From assembly GCF_000691805.2 (NCBI RefSeq), contig NZ_DF820491.1, positions 1-64,000 on the forward strand: a DNA stretch of 64,000 nt, given 5' to 3'. The DNA comes from Weissella oryzae SG25. GTDB taxonomy: Bacteria > Bacillota > Bacilli > Lactobacillales > Lactobacillaceae. The position numbers and the translations under genes are program-made. Position 1 is the stretch's first letter. Each line of letters starts with the position of its first letter. Shown piece after piece: positions 18,950-27,488 of the stretch. The notes under the pieces were generated by a model that was not told the DNA's origin, ran no database searches, and saw only the letters and a program-made list of their open reading frames with translations.

Positions 18950-19387
18950 ATTTCTATCTCCCCATCGTTCATTTATATCTGCACAATAAAAGATATAGTC
19001 ATAATTTTGGTCATTAAAACTATTGTGTAAATATTTTCACTAATATAATTCTACACTACATATTCAAAAAAATGTGAACTTTTTGTGAAAGATAATTCCA
19101 AAAAAATAACTTCAACCGACTATTTCTTAGCCTATTTTAAAGTTACCAATCAAACAGAATAATTTATTTTCTTACCCATTCAAGCTACTTTCAGATAATT
19201 ACTTAAAAACATTTCGATCAACTTTTAAAGCCAGTATTACAATATTGATTCATTATTCAAAAAAGTTTTAAGTACTCATAATTAAACTTTTAAAAAACAC
19301 TTTCTTTTTTCTTTGCACACAGCATTTTCTTTAATAAATTCTATTGTTGGCAATCGATTTCACCCTACTGATTTGACCTTAACAAAA
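18950..19387. other. Promoter region of the accessory Sec operon
   Basis: About 440 AT-rich bases between gtfA and the terminator of the ABC operon. Candidate promoter hexamers exist on the minus strand near 19030-19070 (for example TTGAAT and TATATT-like elements) but none is clearly best. No reading frame or RNA motif was recognised. Confidence 0.35.
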
Positions 19388-19431
19388 TAAAACGGCCAAT
19401 AATTGATATAATATCAATCATTAACCGTTTA
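19388..19431 (-). terminator. Terminator of the ABC transporter operon
   Basis: AAACGG...TTGATAT pairs with ATATCAA...CCGTTT across 19388-19431, followed by T residues on the minus strand. It lies 46 bases after the permease stop. Confidence 0.75.
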
Positions 19432-19477
19432 TTTGGATAAATATTTCACCAAAAATTCAACCCTTATTCTCTTCTAA

Positions 19478-21298
19478 TTACTTACGAATCGCTCCCTTAG
19501 TCGCACCCGTTAACTTTATATAATAAACTATCGTTATTACGTAATAGATAAAATAGATTCCATACATACTAATCATGGCACTTAAGAGTCCTGCATATGG
19601 TTGATGCAAAATTAATTCGAACATCTTTAAACCAAATAATACATCTATCGTACCTATTAACAGCGGGATCATGAATAAGATACCAATATCTGTGGCAATT
19701 GTTCTTCTAATCACCTGTTTATTTGCACCAATCATTCTAAGAATCTCATAGCGATGTTTATCAGTTGAGACAGACGATAGAATTTTAAACATCAATGTCG
19801 AAGCCAACATCGCTAAGAATCCAATGCCTAAGAAAAAGCCCATAAACTCTAGACCACCACTGAAACTCTTTAACATATTAAAGGTAGAATAGTTACCCGC
19901 CATCACTTGGTCGTTTACGCCAGTTGCTTTAATTTCAATTGCCTGGTTTTTCTTTAATATATCTTGATTATTTATTAAATTATTAACCCTAATTAAAGTA
20001 ACAGTTTTAACATCTCCTTGTTGACCTAAAGCCAGGTCGTCTGGTAAAAGTTTAGCCTTAAAGTCTGTATAAGTAGTTGGTGAATACTTAACTAATTGCC
20101 CAGCTACATCTCTCAAAGTATGTTCAGTCCCTGGATTTTCTAACATAGCATCCCCTGAGAGCCACTTGGTTCTTGGGTGATCACTTTCTGGGTTAATAAT
20201 AGTTGGAACTTTATGTGTATTAATCTCTTTGACATTAAAATAAACAACATTATTACGAATTACATAGTGATATTCGTTTGACCAAGTTAGATCGTTAAGC
20301 TTCGACAAATCGACATTTTTACTAGTATAAGCTGCCGTAATAGGACTGCTTCCTTGCGCTTGTTGCGGTATAAGCACCTGAAAAGCTTGCCCGACCGAAA
20401 CTGCACCCAAGGCTAATGCGAAAATCACTGAAATTGCTGTTAAGATTTTTTGGTAATCGCTTAACCTAAACAAAGTCTGTCCATTTATAAATGGGCGTAA
20501 TGACTTTTTGATGAAGTTCGTTTCACGCAGCTTAAGCAATACTAACTTTAAAGTCCGACTAAGAAATAGATAGGTTCCCCAGATATTTAAAATAATAATT
20601 GTAACGAAGACAGCAAGATAAACCGAGCCAAAATCATTAATTTTTATCATGAGTACAAAACTCAAACTAAGAATTATCAACCCAAGGAGGCCAACTATAA
20701 TGTCACTAAGCGGCTTAACTTTCGGTTGCTTAGCTGTATGATTTGCATTTAATAAGGTAATTGTGTCCACCCGACGCAATTTAACAGTATTAATAAAGCC
20801 ATTTAAAATAAATAAGGCTATAAAGAAGAGACTTGTGTCTATTAGTGCTCCTAATGAAAATGAACTCCAATGTTGTACCTGAATATCCAAAAGGCCGAGT
20901 AAGAATGTGCTGCTAAGAGCTGTCAACCCAAGACCAAATGCCAACCCAATTACTAAGGCCACTAAGCCTAGCAAAATTGTTTCAATAAACAGTAGAGCTC
21001 CAATCTGAGATTTACGTGCCCCTAACATTGAAATTAGACCATATTCACTCTGCCGTATTTGCAACAAAAAGCTGTTCGCAAAATTCAGATAAACAAAAGT
21101 AATCACACCCAATAAAAACTCACCAACCGTAAAAACTGGTCCTAGCAAAGAAATTGATGAATTAGCATGTAAAAAGCTCTCATTGGTTGCTAAAGCTGTA
21201 AACATATAGAAGATGGCAATTGCTAATACTAATCCAACAAATAAGACCGTAAAATCTCGCCATCTTGATTTCAACGATTTTATCGCAACATTAAACAT
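19478..21298 (-). CDS. FtsX-type ABC transporter permease
   Basis: 606 residues. The layout is the MacB/BceB-like permease type: an FtsX domain in the N-terminal half (RQSEYGLISMLGARKSQIGALL after two helices), a helix bundle in the middle, an extracellular domain at residues about 310-450, and a second FtsX domain at the C-terminus (YEILRMIGANKQVIRRTIATDI). It pairs with the ATPase 12 bases upstream. BceAB-type pumps in Firmicutes sense and expel cell-wall antibiotics, but they normally sit beside a two-component system, which is absent here. Its extracellular domain is also shorter than in BceB. Substrate unknown; lipid or peptide export is likely. Confidence 0.85.
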   Translation of the reverse strand: MFNVAIKSLKSRWRDFTVLFVGLVLAIAIFYMFTALATNESFLHANSSISLLGPVFTVGEFLLGVITFVYLNFANSFLLQIRQSEYGLISMLGARKSQIGALLFIETILLGLVALVIGLAFGLGLTALSSTFLLGLLDIQVQHWSSFSLGALIDTSLFFIALFILNGFINTVKLRRVDTITLLNANHTAKQPKVKPLSDIIVGLLGLIILSLSFVLMIKINDFGSVYLAVFVTIIILNIWGTYLFLSRTLKLVLLKLRETNFIKKSLRPFINGQTLFRLSDYQKILTAISVIFALALGAVSVGQAFQVLIPQQAQGSSPITAAYTSKNVDLSKLNDLTWSNEYHYVIRNNVVYFNVKEINTHKVPTIINPESDHPRTKWLSGDAMLENPGTEHTLRDVAGQLVKYSPTTYTDFKAKLLPDDLALGQQGDVKTVTLIRVNNLINNQDILKKNQAIEIKATGVNDQVMAGNYSTFNMLKSFSGGLEFMGFFLGIGFLAMLASTLMFKILSSVSTDKHRYEILRMIGANKQVIRRTIATDIGILFMIPLLIGTIDVLFGLKMFELILHQPYAGLLSAMISMYGIYFIYYVITIVYYIKLTGATKGAIRK

Positions 21299-21309
21299 TT
21301 CATTTCCCC

Positions 21310-22071
21310 CTAATCGTTGAATGTACCCAATTGATTCAAAATATTCCGATAAAATGTCTCACGATCAGCTGAGCCCCGCTCTAAAGTATTGATAATTTCA
21401 CCATCACTTAAAAATAGAATTCTTGAAGCAAATGAGGCTGAAAAAGCATCGTGCGTAACCATGACAATCGAAATTTCCTCATCAAGATTTATTTTACGTA
21501 AGTAGTACAACATTTCACGTGCATTTTCTGAATCCAAGGCACCGGTTGGTTCATCTCCAAAAATCAACGAAGGCTTATGTACTAAAGCACGGGCAACACC
21601 AACTCGCTGTTGCTGACCACCGGAAAGTTCTGCTGGGTATTTATTTAATAACGTTTCGATTCCCAATAATTTAACCACCATTTTCACGGCCTCTGCTATT
21701 TTAATTGGCTTAATTTTTTGTAAGGTTAATGGTAATTCAATATTTTCCCTGACGGTCAAACTATCGATCAAATTATAATTTTGAAAAATAAAGCCCATAT
21801 CATGCCCACGAAAATCAGCAATCTGCCGATCATTCATTTTTAAAATATCTTTATTGTTGATTAAAACTTGCCCACTTGTTGGCTGCATTAATGTTGAAAG
21901 AATATTCAAAAGTGTTGATTTTCCTGAACCAGAAGGCCCCATAATTGCAACAAATTCACCTTGTGCAACTGCCAATGATAAATTTTTCAACACTTCCTGC
22001 TTAACGCCTTGTGAACTTTCATAAGTTTTGTTGATATGTTGTGCATCCAAAATTAATTCTGCTTTTGTCAT
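21310..22071 (-). CDS. ABC transporter ATP-binding protein
   Basis: The ATG at 22071 (MTKAELILDA) follows GGGGGG at good spacing; the in-frame codon at 22083 lies upstream of that SD. 253 residues. Walker A GPSGSGKST, signature LSGGQQQR and Walker B SLIFGDEPTGALDS are all intact, the set of the LolD/MacB subfamily. It would power the FtsX permease encoded immediately downstream. The 11-base gap indicates a two-gene operon ended by the terminator at 19388. Confidence 0.93.
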   Translation of the reverse strand: MTKAELILDAQHINKTYESSQGVKQEVLKNLSLAVAQGEFVAIMGPSGSGKSTLLNILSTLMQPTSGQVLINNKDILKMNDRQIADFRGHDMGFIFQNYNLIDSLTVRENIELPLTLQKIKPIKIAEAVKMVVKLLGIETLLNKYPAELSGGQQQRVGVARALVHKPSLIFGDEPTGALDSENAREMLYYLRKINLDEEISIVMVTHDAFSASFASRILFLSDGEIINTLERGSADRETFYRNILNQLGTFND

Positions 22072-22194
22072 AATTCCCCCCACTAAACGGCTCTATTTAA
22101 TTTATTATCATAAGTTTACTGTATTTTTTTACGATGCTCTCTTACATTTATGTAAGGTTTATTTCTGCCCCACTTTTACGCTTATAAGCAAAGT

Positions 22195-22226
22195 AAAAAG
22201 ACGCCCCTTTAATTAAGGAACGTCCT
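22195..22226 (-). terminator. Terminator of the SDR gene
   Basis: GACGCCCCTTTAATTAAGGAACGTC (22200-22224) folds into a hairpin with two internal mismatches. On the minus strand it is followed by TTTTT. It lies just after the SDR stop codon. Confidence 0.75.
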
Positions 22227-22239
22227 GATCTAATTAAAA

Positions 22240-23061
22240 TTAATGTTTAATCAAACGGTCGACAAACTTGTCTAAAGTAAATTTGAATACCTTGGGATGA
22301 TTACGTGCAGCCCACACCGCTAAACGGTCTCCGCTAGCATGGAAGTAGCGTCGCTTTGGTTTGCTTGCATTTGCAGCCCGATAAAAAAGCTGTGCCAATT
22401 GTTCACTAGTTGCACCAGGCATCCGATCACTAGTTAATAGGTTGCTAACAGCTGTCACTAGTGTCTTATATGGTGAATTATCATGCAAATTCTTCTTAGC
22501 ATTATCCATAGCAATTTGCGCCCAAGCTGATGCTGTTCCTCCAGGTTGGATAACAATTGAATGCAGACCGAACTGACGAATTTCAGTATCTAAAACATCA
22601 CTCCACTGTTGTAAGGCGGCTTTAGAAGCATGATAATGTGCCCCTAATGGCATATATAAATCTCCACCAATTGAAGAGATATTTACAATTAAGCCGGTCC
22701 CTTGTTGACGCATCGTTGGCAGAACTTGGTTGGCCAAATCAACCGCTGCAAAATAGTTTACGTCAAATTGATACTTCGCCTTATCCACGGTAATTTCTTC
22801 GGTTGGACCAAATTCACCATAACCGGCATTATTAATTAATACATCAATACGCCCATACTTTGCGATAGCCTGGTCAACTAAATTTTTATTCTGCTCACTA
22901 TCAGTTACATCAACTTTGATGGCTAAGATATTTGACCCGGATGGAATTTTTTCGACACGGCGAGCGCCCGCAATTACCTGCCAACCTTCTTTAGCAAATA
23001 ATTCAGTCGCTGCATAGCCCATACCGTTTGATGCACCTGTAATAATAACTACCTTATTCAT
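22240..23061 (-). CDS. Short-chain dehydrogenase/reductase
   Basis: 273 residues of the classical SDR fold. The cofactor motif TGASNGMG is at residues 8-15, NNAG follows near residue 86, the catalytic serine is in NISSIGG and the catalytic pair is in YHASK. The arginine-rich stretch after the first strand (GARRVEK) suggests NADP(H). The C-terminal 90 residues resemble the oxidoreductases often annotated as ketone or aldehyde reductases. It is divergently transcribed from a TetR-family gene, the common arrangement in which the repressor controls the enzyme. Substrate unknown. Confidence 0.9.
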   Translation of the reverse strand: MNKVVIITGASNGMGYAATELFAKEGWQVIAGARRVEKIPSGSNILAIKVDVTDSEQNKNLVDQAIAKYGRIDVLINNAGYGEFGPTEEITVDKAKYQFDVNYFAAVDLANQVLPTMRQQGTGLIVNISSIGGDLYMPLGAHYHASKAALQQWSDVLDTEIRQFGLHSIVIQPGGTASAWAQIAMDNAKKNLHDNSPYKTLVTAVSNLLTSDRMPGATSEQLAQLFYRAANASKPKRRYFHASGDRLAVWAARNHPKVFKFTLDKFVDRLIKH

Positions 23062-23138
23062 ATTCTAATACGCTCCTTCTCAACGTTACGCTTGTAACCC
23101 TCTGCTGAAAATAATAAAATTAATGTAGTAAAAAAACA

Positions 23139-23170
23139 AGCTGCAAAAAAGCATAAGTAACAAAGCAGCT
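23139..23170. promoter_or_regulatory. Candidate operator between the SDR and TetR genes
   Basis: AGCTGC (23139-23144) and GCAGCT (23165-23170) are inverted repeats separated by 20 bases in the divergent promoter region. Both the SDR and the TetR promoter must lie here. Arms are short, so this is tentative. Confidence 0.25.
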
Positions 23171-23198
23171 AATTTGTAACAGACTCGAGGTCTTTATT

Positions 23199-23711
23199 AT
23201 GGCTAAAACCGCATTTTCACTTGCCCAGCAAGTAGATAGTCAAAACTTTATCACTGAGGCCGTCTTAAATCTTTTAGAAACCAAACCATACGATAAATTA
23301 ACCATCACAGATGTCGTAAAAAAAGCTGGTACATCACGGATGGCTTTTTATCGTAACTTTGCATCCTTAGATGACGTTTTGATTCAGTACTACTATAATT
23401 TATTTCAAGAATTTTTTATTAAAAAAGAAAAAGAAGCTAATTTCGACCAACAAATTGCAGTCCTAACTGAATTTTTAACTGCGACTCGTGAAGAATTATT
23501 AAGGGCCTTCAACCAAGGTTATGAACAACCAATTTTTGTTGCCTTTAGTCGTCAAGTACTTGAATTTATGAATCCGCAATCCAAACTAGAAAATTATCAA
23601 GTAAAATTTATTGCTGCTGGTACGTTTGCTGTTTGGAAAGAATGGTTAATTTCAAAAGATGATAGTTCTGCCGCTGAAATTAATGCTATGCTTCATGCCT
23701 TCGCCTGCTGA
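23199..23711 (+). CDS. TetR/AcrR family regulator
   Basis: 170 residues. The N-terminal 50 residues hold the TetR helix-turn-helix (KLTITDVVKKAGTSRMAFYRNF), with the usual Tyr-Arg-Asn-Phe ending. The C-terminal ligand domain is of the short TetR_C type found in many Lactobacillaceae. It is divergent from the SDR gene with a 137-base shared promoter region, so local repression of that gene is likely (inference). Confidence 0.88.
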   Translation: MAKTAFSLAQQVDSQNFITEAVLNLLETKPYDKLTITDVVKKAGTSRMAFYRNFASLDDVLIQYYYNLFQEFFIKKEKEANFDQQIAVLTEFLTATREELLRAFNQGYEQPIFVAFSRQVLEFMNPQSKLENYQVKFIAAGTFAVWKEWLISKDDSSAAEINAMLHAFAC

Positions 23712-23754
23712 AATTCACTTTAACTTTCTTGCAAACCAATTAAACTTCTCATTC

Positions 23755-23790
23755 AAAAAGAGCGTTTAGCTAAATTCTGCTAAACGCTCT
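23755..23790 (-). terminator. Terminator of the Asp23 operon
   Basis: AGAGCGTTTAGC (23759-23770) and GCTAAACGCTCT (23779-23790) form a perfect 12-bp stem with an 8-base loop. The T run lies on the minus-strand side, so it ends the asp23 operon; it may also slow transcription from the TetR gene. Confidence 0.88.
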
Positions 23791-23823
23791 ACACTTAGGA
23801 TAGCTCAACGTTTGAACTTCCTT

Positions 23824-24348
23824 TTACTTAACCCGTTCATTATCGTCATCGGTCACTTTATCTTTTGCAGCTTCATAACCTTGACTTGTCTTTTCCTTGA
23901 TTGTTTGACCAGCATCAGCTGCTCGATCTTGTAAAGACGTTTGGTTTTTATCATATTCATCACTACTTTGAATATCTACAACCTTAACATTCATCTCCAC
24001 CAAATCTAGCCCAGTCATTTTAGCAACTTGTTCGCTAACTATTTTTTTAACATCGGCATAAATATCACGAGCATCTTTACCATATTCGGTAATAATATCC
24101 AAATCTACAGCAACTTGTTCTTTCCCAACTTCAACAGAAACGCCCTCAGTTGGATCATCACTATTAACAAGTTTATTTTTTACGTTGGCGATAAAGCCTG
24201 CATCGACACCGAGCAAACCATCAATTTTCTCAATTGAATAGCCAACAATTTTTTGAATAACTTTATCATCAAATGACAATTGACCTTTAATGTCCTTTTG
24301 ATTAGCCTTCTTATCTGTAGTTGTATTAGTATTCCAAGTTGTATCCAT
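23824..24348 (-). CDS. Asp23/Gls24 envelope stress protein
   Basis: 174 residues. The Asp23 (DUF322) domain covers residues about 20-130, beginning GQLSFDDKVIQKIVGYSIEKIDGLLGV and including VAVDLDIITEYGKDARDIYADVKKIV. A charged, disordered C-terminal tail (DRAADAGQTIKEKTSQGYEAA) is longer than in Staphylococcus Asp23. The family is anchored at the membrane by AmaP and needed for cell-envelope stress tolerance. It is the last gene of a four-gene operon that contains its anchor. Confidence 0.93.
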   Translation of the reverse strand: MDTTWNTNTTTDKKANQKDIKGQLSFDDKVIQKIVGYSIEKIDGLLGVDAGFIANVKNKLVNSDDPTEGVSVEVGKEQVAVDLDIITEYGKDARDIYADVKKIVSEQVAKMTGLDLVEMNVKVVDIQSSDEYDKNQTSLQDRAADAGQTIKEKTSQGYEAAKDKVTDDDNERVK

Positions 24349-24370
24349 AATTCAATCTCCTATTCTGTAA

Positions 24371-24565
24371 TTACTTACTGAAAATTCGCTTGATCTTATC
24401 AAAAGATATATTCCATACCTGTATTGCCCAACCAATCAGCCAGCCAACGCCTGCAAATATAATAACTAATAACGTTTGCCAAAAGCCAAAGGTAAGCAGC
24501 AGGATTGCTAGTAATAAGCCAATTATTAGCCCCATCACTTGCGGTTCTAAATTGAATTTAGGCAT
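24371..24565 (-). CDS. DUF2273 small membrane protein
   Basis: 64 residues with two hydrophobic helices (residues about 12-30 and 34-50) and a basic C-terminus. DUF2273 proteins accompany Asp23 and AmaP in many Firmicutes. It lies between amaP and asp23, with gaps of 16 and 22 bases, supporting a joint role in placing Asp23 at the membrane. Confidence 0.88.
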   Translation of the reverse strand: MPKFNLEPQVMGLIIGLLLAILLLTFGFWQTLLVIIFAGVGWLIGWAIQVWNISFDKIKRIFSK

Positions 24566-24581
24566 CCATCAGTCCCCCCTA

Positions 24582-25142
24582 CTAGACAACTCTCGTCCGC
24601 TTCTTACTTTGATTAGCTTGATCAACAATTAACTTCGTTTCAATTCTAGCAACGCCAGTATCTTTTAACAAAGCTTGCAAGCCATCTTCCAACTGCATTT
24701 TAATTGTGCCTAAATTTGCTAACATCGCTTGCTGGTAAGGCGTCTTTGCTCGAACAATTAAGTTGACTTTCCTACGATGATTTTTTATTTTAACGTCAAT
24801 ATCAGTTAAACCGCTCCCTGATAAGGAACGCTTTACAAAACCAGTAATTCCACGATTATCTAATGTTAAGCTACCAGTTTTATCGCGAATTAGGGTTACA
24901 TCATCTTTTTTAGTTGGCCAAAATAGAATTATGATTGCCCCAATTACTAAGAGGAGTGCTAACACAATCGCATAATAGTACGCTATATTAGCAACACTTA
25001 AATTGTTCAACCCAATTTTCTTTAGCCCTATATTTAGCTGATGGATAACAATTCGACTTTCTGGTCGCCAAATAATCACGAGGAATGGCAAAACATAGAG
25101 CAAGGTTAATACCAAGATTACCAATTTATGCCATATTCTCAT
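24582..25142 (-). CDS. amaP: AmaP, membrane anchor of Asp23
   Basis: 186 residues: a membrane helix at residues about 8-26, a short outside loop and a second helix at about 55-75, then a cytoplasmic domain with the AmaP pattern GSLTLDNRGITGFVKRSL and VDVKIKNHRRKVNLIVRAK. In Staphylococcus AmaP anchors Asp23 at the membrane. It is the second gene of the operon, 12 bases after the GlsB-like gene. Confidence 0.9.
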   Translation of the reverse strand: MRIWHKLVILVLTLLYVLPFLVIIWRPESRIVIHQLNIGLKKIGLNNLSVANIAYYYAIVLALLLVIGAIIILFWPTKKDDVTLIRDKTGSLTLDNRGITGFVKRSLSGSGLTDIDVKIKNHRRKVNLIVRAKTPYQQAMLANLGTIKMQLEDGLQALLKDTGVARIETKLIVDQANQSKKRTRVV

Positions 25143-25154
25143 AAGAATACCTGC

Positions 25155-25400
25155 CTATTTTCTGCGACTTAAAACGGCTGAAACTACTAAAACTAGAATA
25201 ATCGCCCCGATTAGCGATGGTATTAGAGCCATTCCTGCCAACGAAGGTCCCCACGACCCAAGTAGCATTTCACCTAGCCATGACCCAATGATTCCGGCTA
25301 AAATATTGCTAATCCAGCCCATTGCACCGCCATTCTTCGTAATCGCTCCAGCGGCCGCACCAATAATGGCTCCTACAATTAACACCCAAATTAAATGCAT
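25155..25400 (-). CDS. GlsB/YeaQ/YmgE family stress membrane protein
   Basis: 81 residues, glycine-rich with three hydrophobic segments (GAIIGAAAGAITKNGGAMGW, then two more helices). This is the transglycosylase-associated-protein family that usually leads Asp23 operons in lactic acid bacteria. The SD is GGAGG five bases before the ATG. First gene of the operon. Confidence 0.92.
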   Translation of the reverse strand: MHLIWVLIVGAIIGAAAGAITKNGGAMGWISNILAGIIGSWLGEMLLGSWGPSLAGMALIPSLIGAIILVLVVSAVLSRRK

Positions 25401-25646
25401 ATCGTACCTCCATTTTCATACAACAATGTTCTAACAATGTCTACACTTATATTGTACAAATTTATAAATTTAACAGCAAGAAATATGCCTAAATAATAGC
25501 ATACACTAGGCAATTATTAGAAAAAACAATTCTATTGGCGCTAACTTGGAAATTGATAATGCTCTCACCTAAATTAAAATATAATGCCCATCAAGTGCTC
25601 TATCCTAATTTTTGTTAACTTAACATTCATCCAAACTGCCTAAAGA

Positions 25647-25681
25647 AAAAGTGTTACTAGTATTTAACTAGTAACACTTTT
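25647..25681 (-). terminator. Terminator of the GT-C-like gene pair
   Basis: AAAAGTGTTACTAGT (25647-25661) and ACTAGTAACACTTTT (25667-25681) form a perfect 15-bp stem with a 5-base loop just after the stop codon at 25696. Confidence 0.9.
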
Positions 25682-25695
25682 CTTTGTATAAAAAA

Positions 25696-27429
25696 TCAAT
25701 GATTCTCATCACCACGTTGCCTAATTGTGTACATAAGTAAGCACAAGATTGGTAAAGCATAAATCATTCCCAAAGAATATCGTACTGAAGCATTTAAAGG
25801 TGAAATTACTGCTGCCAATAATTGGATATAAAATGGGGATAGAAAAATTAGTGATTCCCAACCAAATAATTTGTTTATAATCGCCATTAGGATTAATCCT
25901 AGAACGATGTATAGGGCACCGGAATTTAGTAAGCCTATTATTCCACTATCTTTGCTGATTTTTTCAGCAATTTGCTTACGCCATTTATGATTGTTTTTAC
26001 TGCTCTTATCTAAGTTATCACCCTTTAATTGGAAATTAGGATAATCTACCGTCATATCACGGTACTGTGGAGCCATAATATCAAAGTAACCATAAAACTT
26101 CATAAGTGCTGCTCTTAAGAAAACTCCTGGATGCTTAGTAAGCATTTGCAACCAAATTTTGTTAAAGTTACGCCAGTCAGCTTTTTTAATTGTATTATAA
26201 CGATAACTGTCTTTTTCAAAGTATCCAGATGATTTAACTGGATCAACGTTTCCAGGCTGATAAACAGTCGCCATTTCCCCTAAATTAAAGATCCGTTGTA
26301 AATTATCTCGCTCAAAAGCAGTCAAATCATTCGGATACTCCTGTACATATAATGCAACTTGTTGAATTTGGATTCCTTTCGCTTCTATCGGATCATCTGG
26401 AACAACAACCCCTGTTGCAAAGAGCATCGCCATAGATATCTTAAACATTAATAACGGTATCAATAAGGTTGTTAGAGCTATCTTCCTTAGCTTTGGAATA
26501 AATAATAAGAATACAAACTCTAAAAAGATTACCAGCCAACCATATTTTACGCTGATTAAAATAATAAGGGTCGTAAATGTTAACAATATATAGGCAAGGC
26601 GTTGATTAATTTTTTGATATATTAATCCAGCTAAAATACCTACTAATAAAATCGTAGCTGCTGCAAAAGACGGATTTTTTACTAAGGACCAAGCCGAAAT
26701 TGGAATCATAAAAGTTGACATTGTCAAAAGTAAGGCGATTAACTTCGCCCAATAGTTTTGTACCAATGATCCTATCACTTTTAGCGTAAAGGCAAAGGCA
26801 AAAACGGTTAATATAAATTGGCTTGTTGCCAACAAAGCTAACCCCGGCGTAAAGGACTTAAAAATAATTAAGCTATATTTTAAAATGCCACCATAAATAA
26901 ATGTTAGATAAAAATTATGTTGGTTAGTTATTAATCCACTACCATGTTTTACTAAATAATCAGCAATTGGATAAACTTGAGCTGGTGCCATAAGATGATG
27001 TGTAACTACATATGCTTTGCTTTCAATAATTTCTTGGGCTTGCATTGCCAAATCCCAACCAGCTGAGCCAGGAAAGATAATAATTGAAAATGGTAACCAA
27101 ACAATCGCTAATAATATAAAAAGCCGATGTGTTCGTTGGTATAGGTAACCAACAAAGGATTGAAGCCAACTTGGTCCAAGTTTATCTCGTGTAATAATAA
27201 CCAAACGTTTTAAATAGTAAATTATTATTCCTAATATTAATACGATTAGGAAAAAATAAGCTAAACTTAATAGTGAATTTTTTTCAATTAATCGTAGCGT
27301 CAAGTGGTAGTTCTTTGTGTATAAGCCAAAAGTCATACTACCCGCAATTAGGCCAAGTATGATAAATAAATAAAGTGTACGATATACCTTAAGTATTTGC
27401 TTAGGCCAATTTTTTACCTTATTATTCAT
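25696..27429 (-). CDS. GT-C-like polytopic membrane protein (DUF6020 type), copy 2
   Basis: 577 residues with about 12 membrane helices. An early extracellular loop has IIIFPGSAGWDLAMQAQEII, in which the acid residue after the PG motif resembles the catalytic-site acid of GT-C glycosyltransferases that use polyprenyl-phosphate sugars. A large outside domain follows at residues about 380-500. It starts 59 bases after a homologous gene, so the two form a tandem pair. With the GtrA and GtrB-like genes some kilobases upstream, a role in adding sugars to a cell-wall polymer on the outer face is likely (inference). Acceptor and sugar are unknown. Confidence 0.7.
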   Translation of the reverse strand: MNNKVKNWPKQILKVYRTLYLFIILGLIAGSMTFGLYTKNYHLTLRLIEKNSLLSLAYFFLIVLILGIIIYYLKRLVIITRDKLGPSWLQSFVGYLYQRTHRLFILLAIVWLPFSIIIFPGSAGWDLAMQAQEIIESKAYVVTHHLMAPAQVYPIADYLVKHGSGLITNQHNFYLTFIYGGILKYSLIIFKSFTPGLALLATSQFILTVFAFAFTLKVIGSLVQNYWAKLIALLLTMSTFMIPISAWSLVKNPSFAAATILLVGILAGLIYQKINQRLAYILLTFTTLIILISVKYGWLVIFLEFVFLLFIPKLRKIALTTLLIPLLMFKISMAMLFATGVVVPDDPIEAKGIQIQQVALYVQEYPNDLTAFERDNLQRIFNLGEMATVYQPGNVDPVKSSGYFEKDSYRYNTIKKADWRNFNKIWLQMLTKHPGVFLRAALMKFYGYFDIMAPQYRDMTVDYPNFQLKGDNLDKSSKNNHKWRKQIAEKISKDSGIIGLLNSGALYIVLGLILMAIINKLFGWESLIFLSPFYIQLLAAVISPLNASVRYSLGMIYALPILCLLMYTIRQRGDENH

Positions 27430-27488
27430 TTTTTTCTCCGCTAATTTAAATTCATATTCCCAAAAAACTTGTCATCAAATTATCCATG

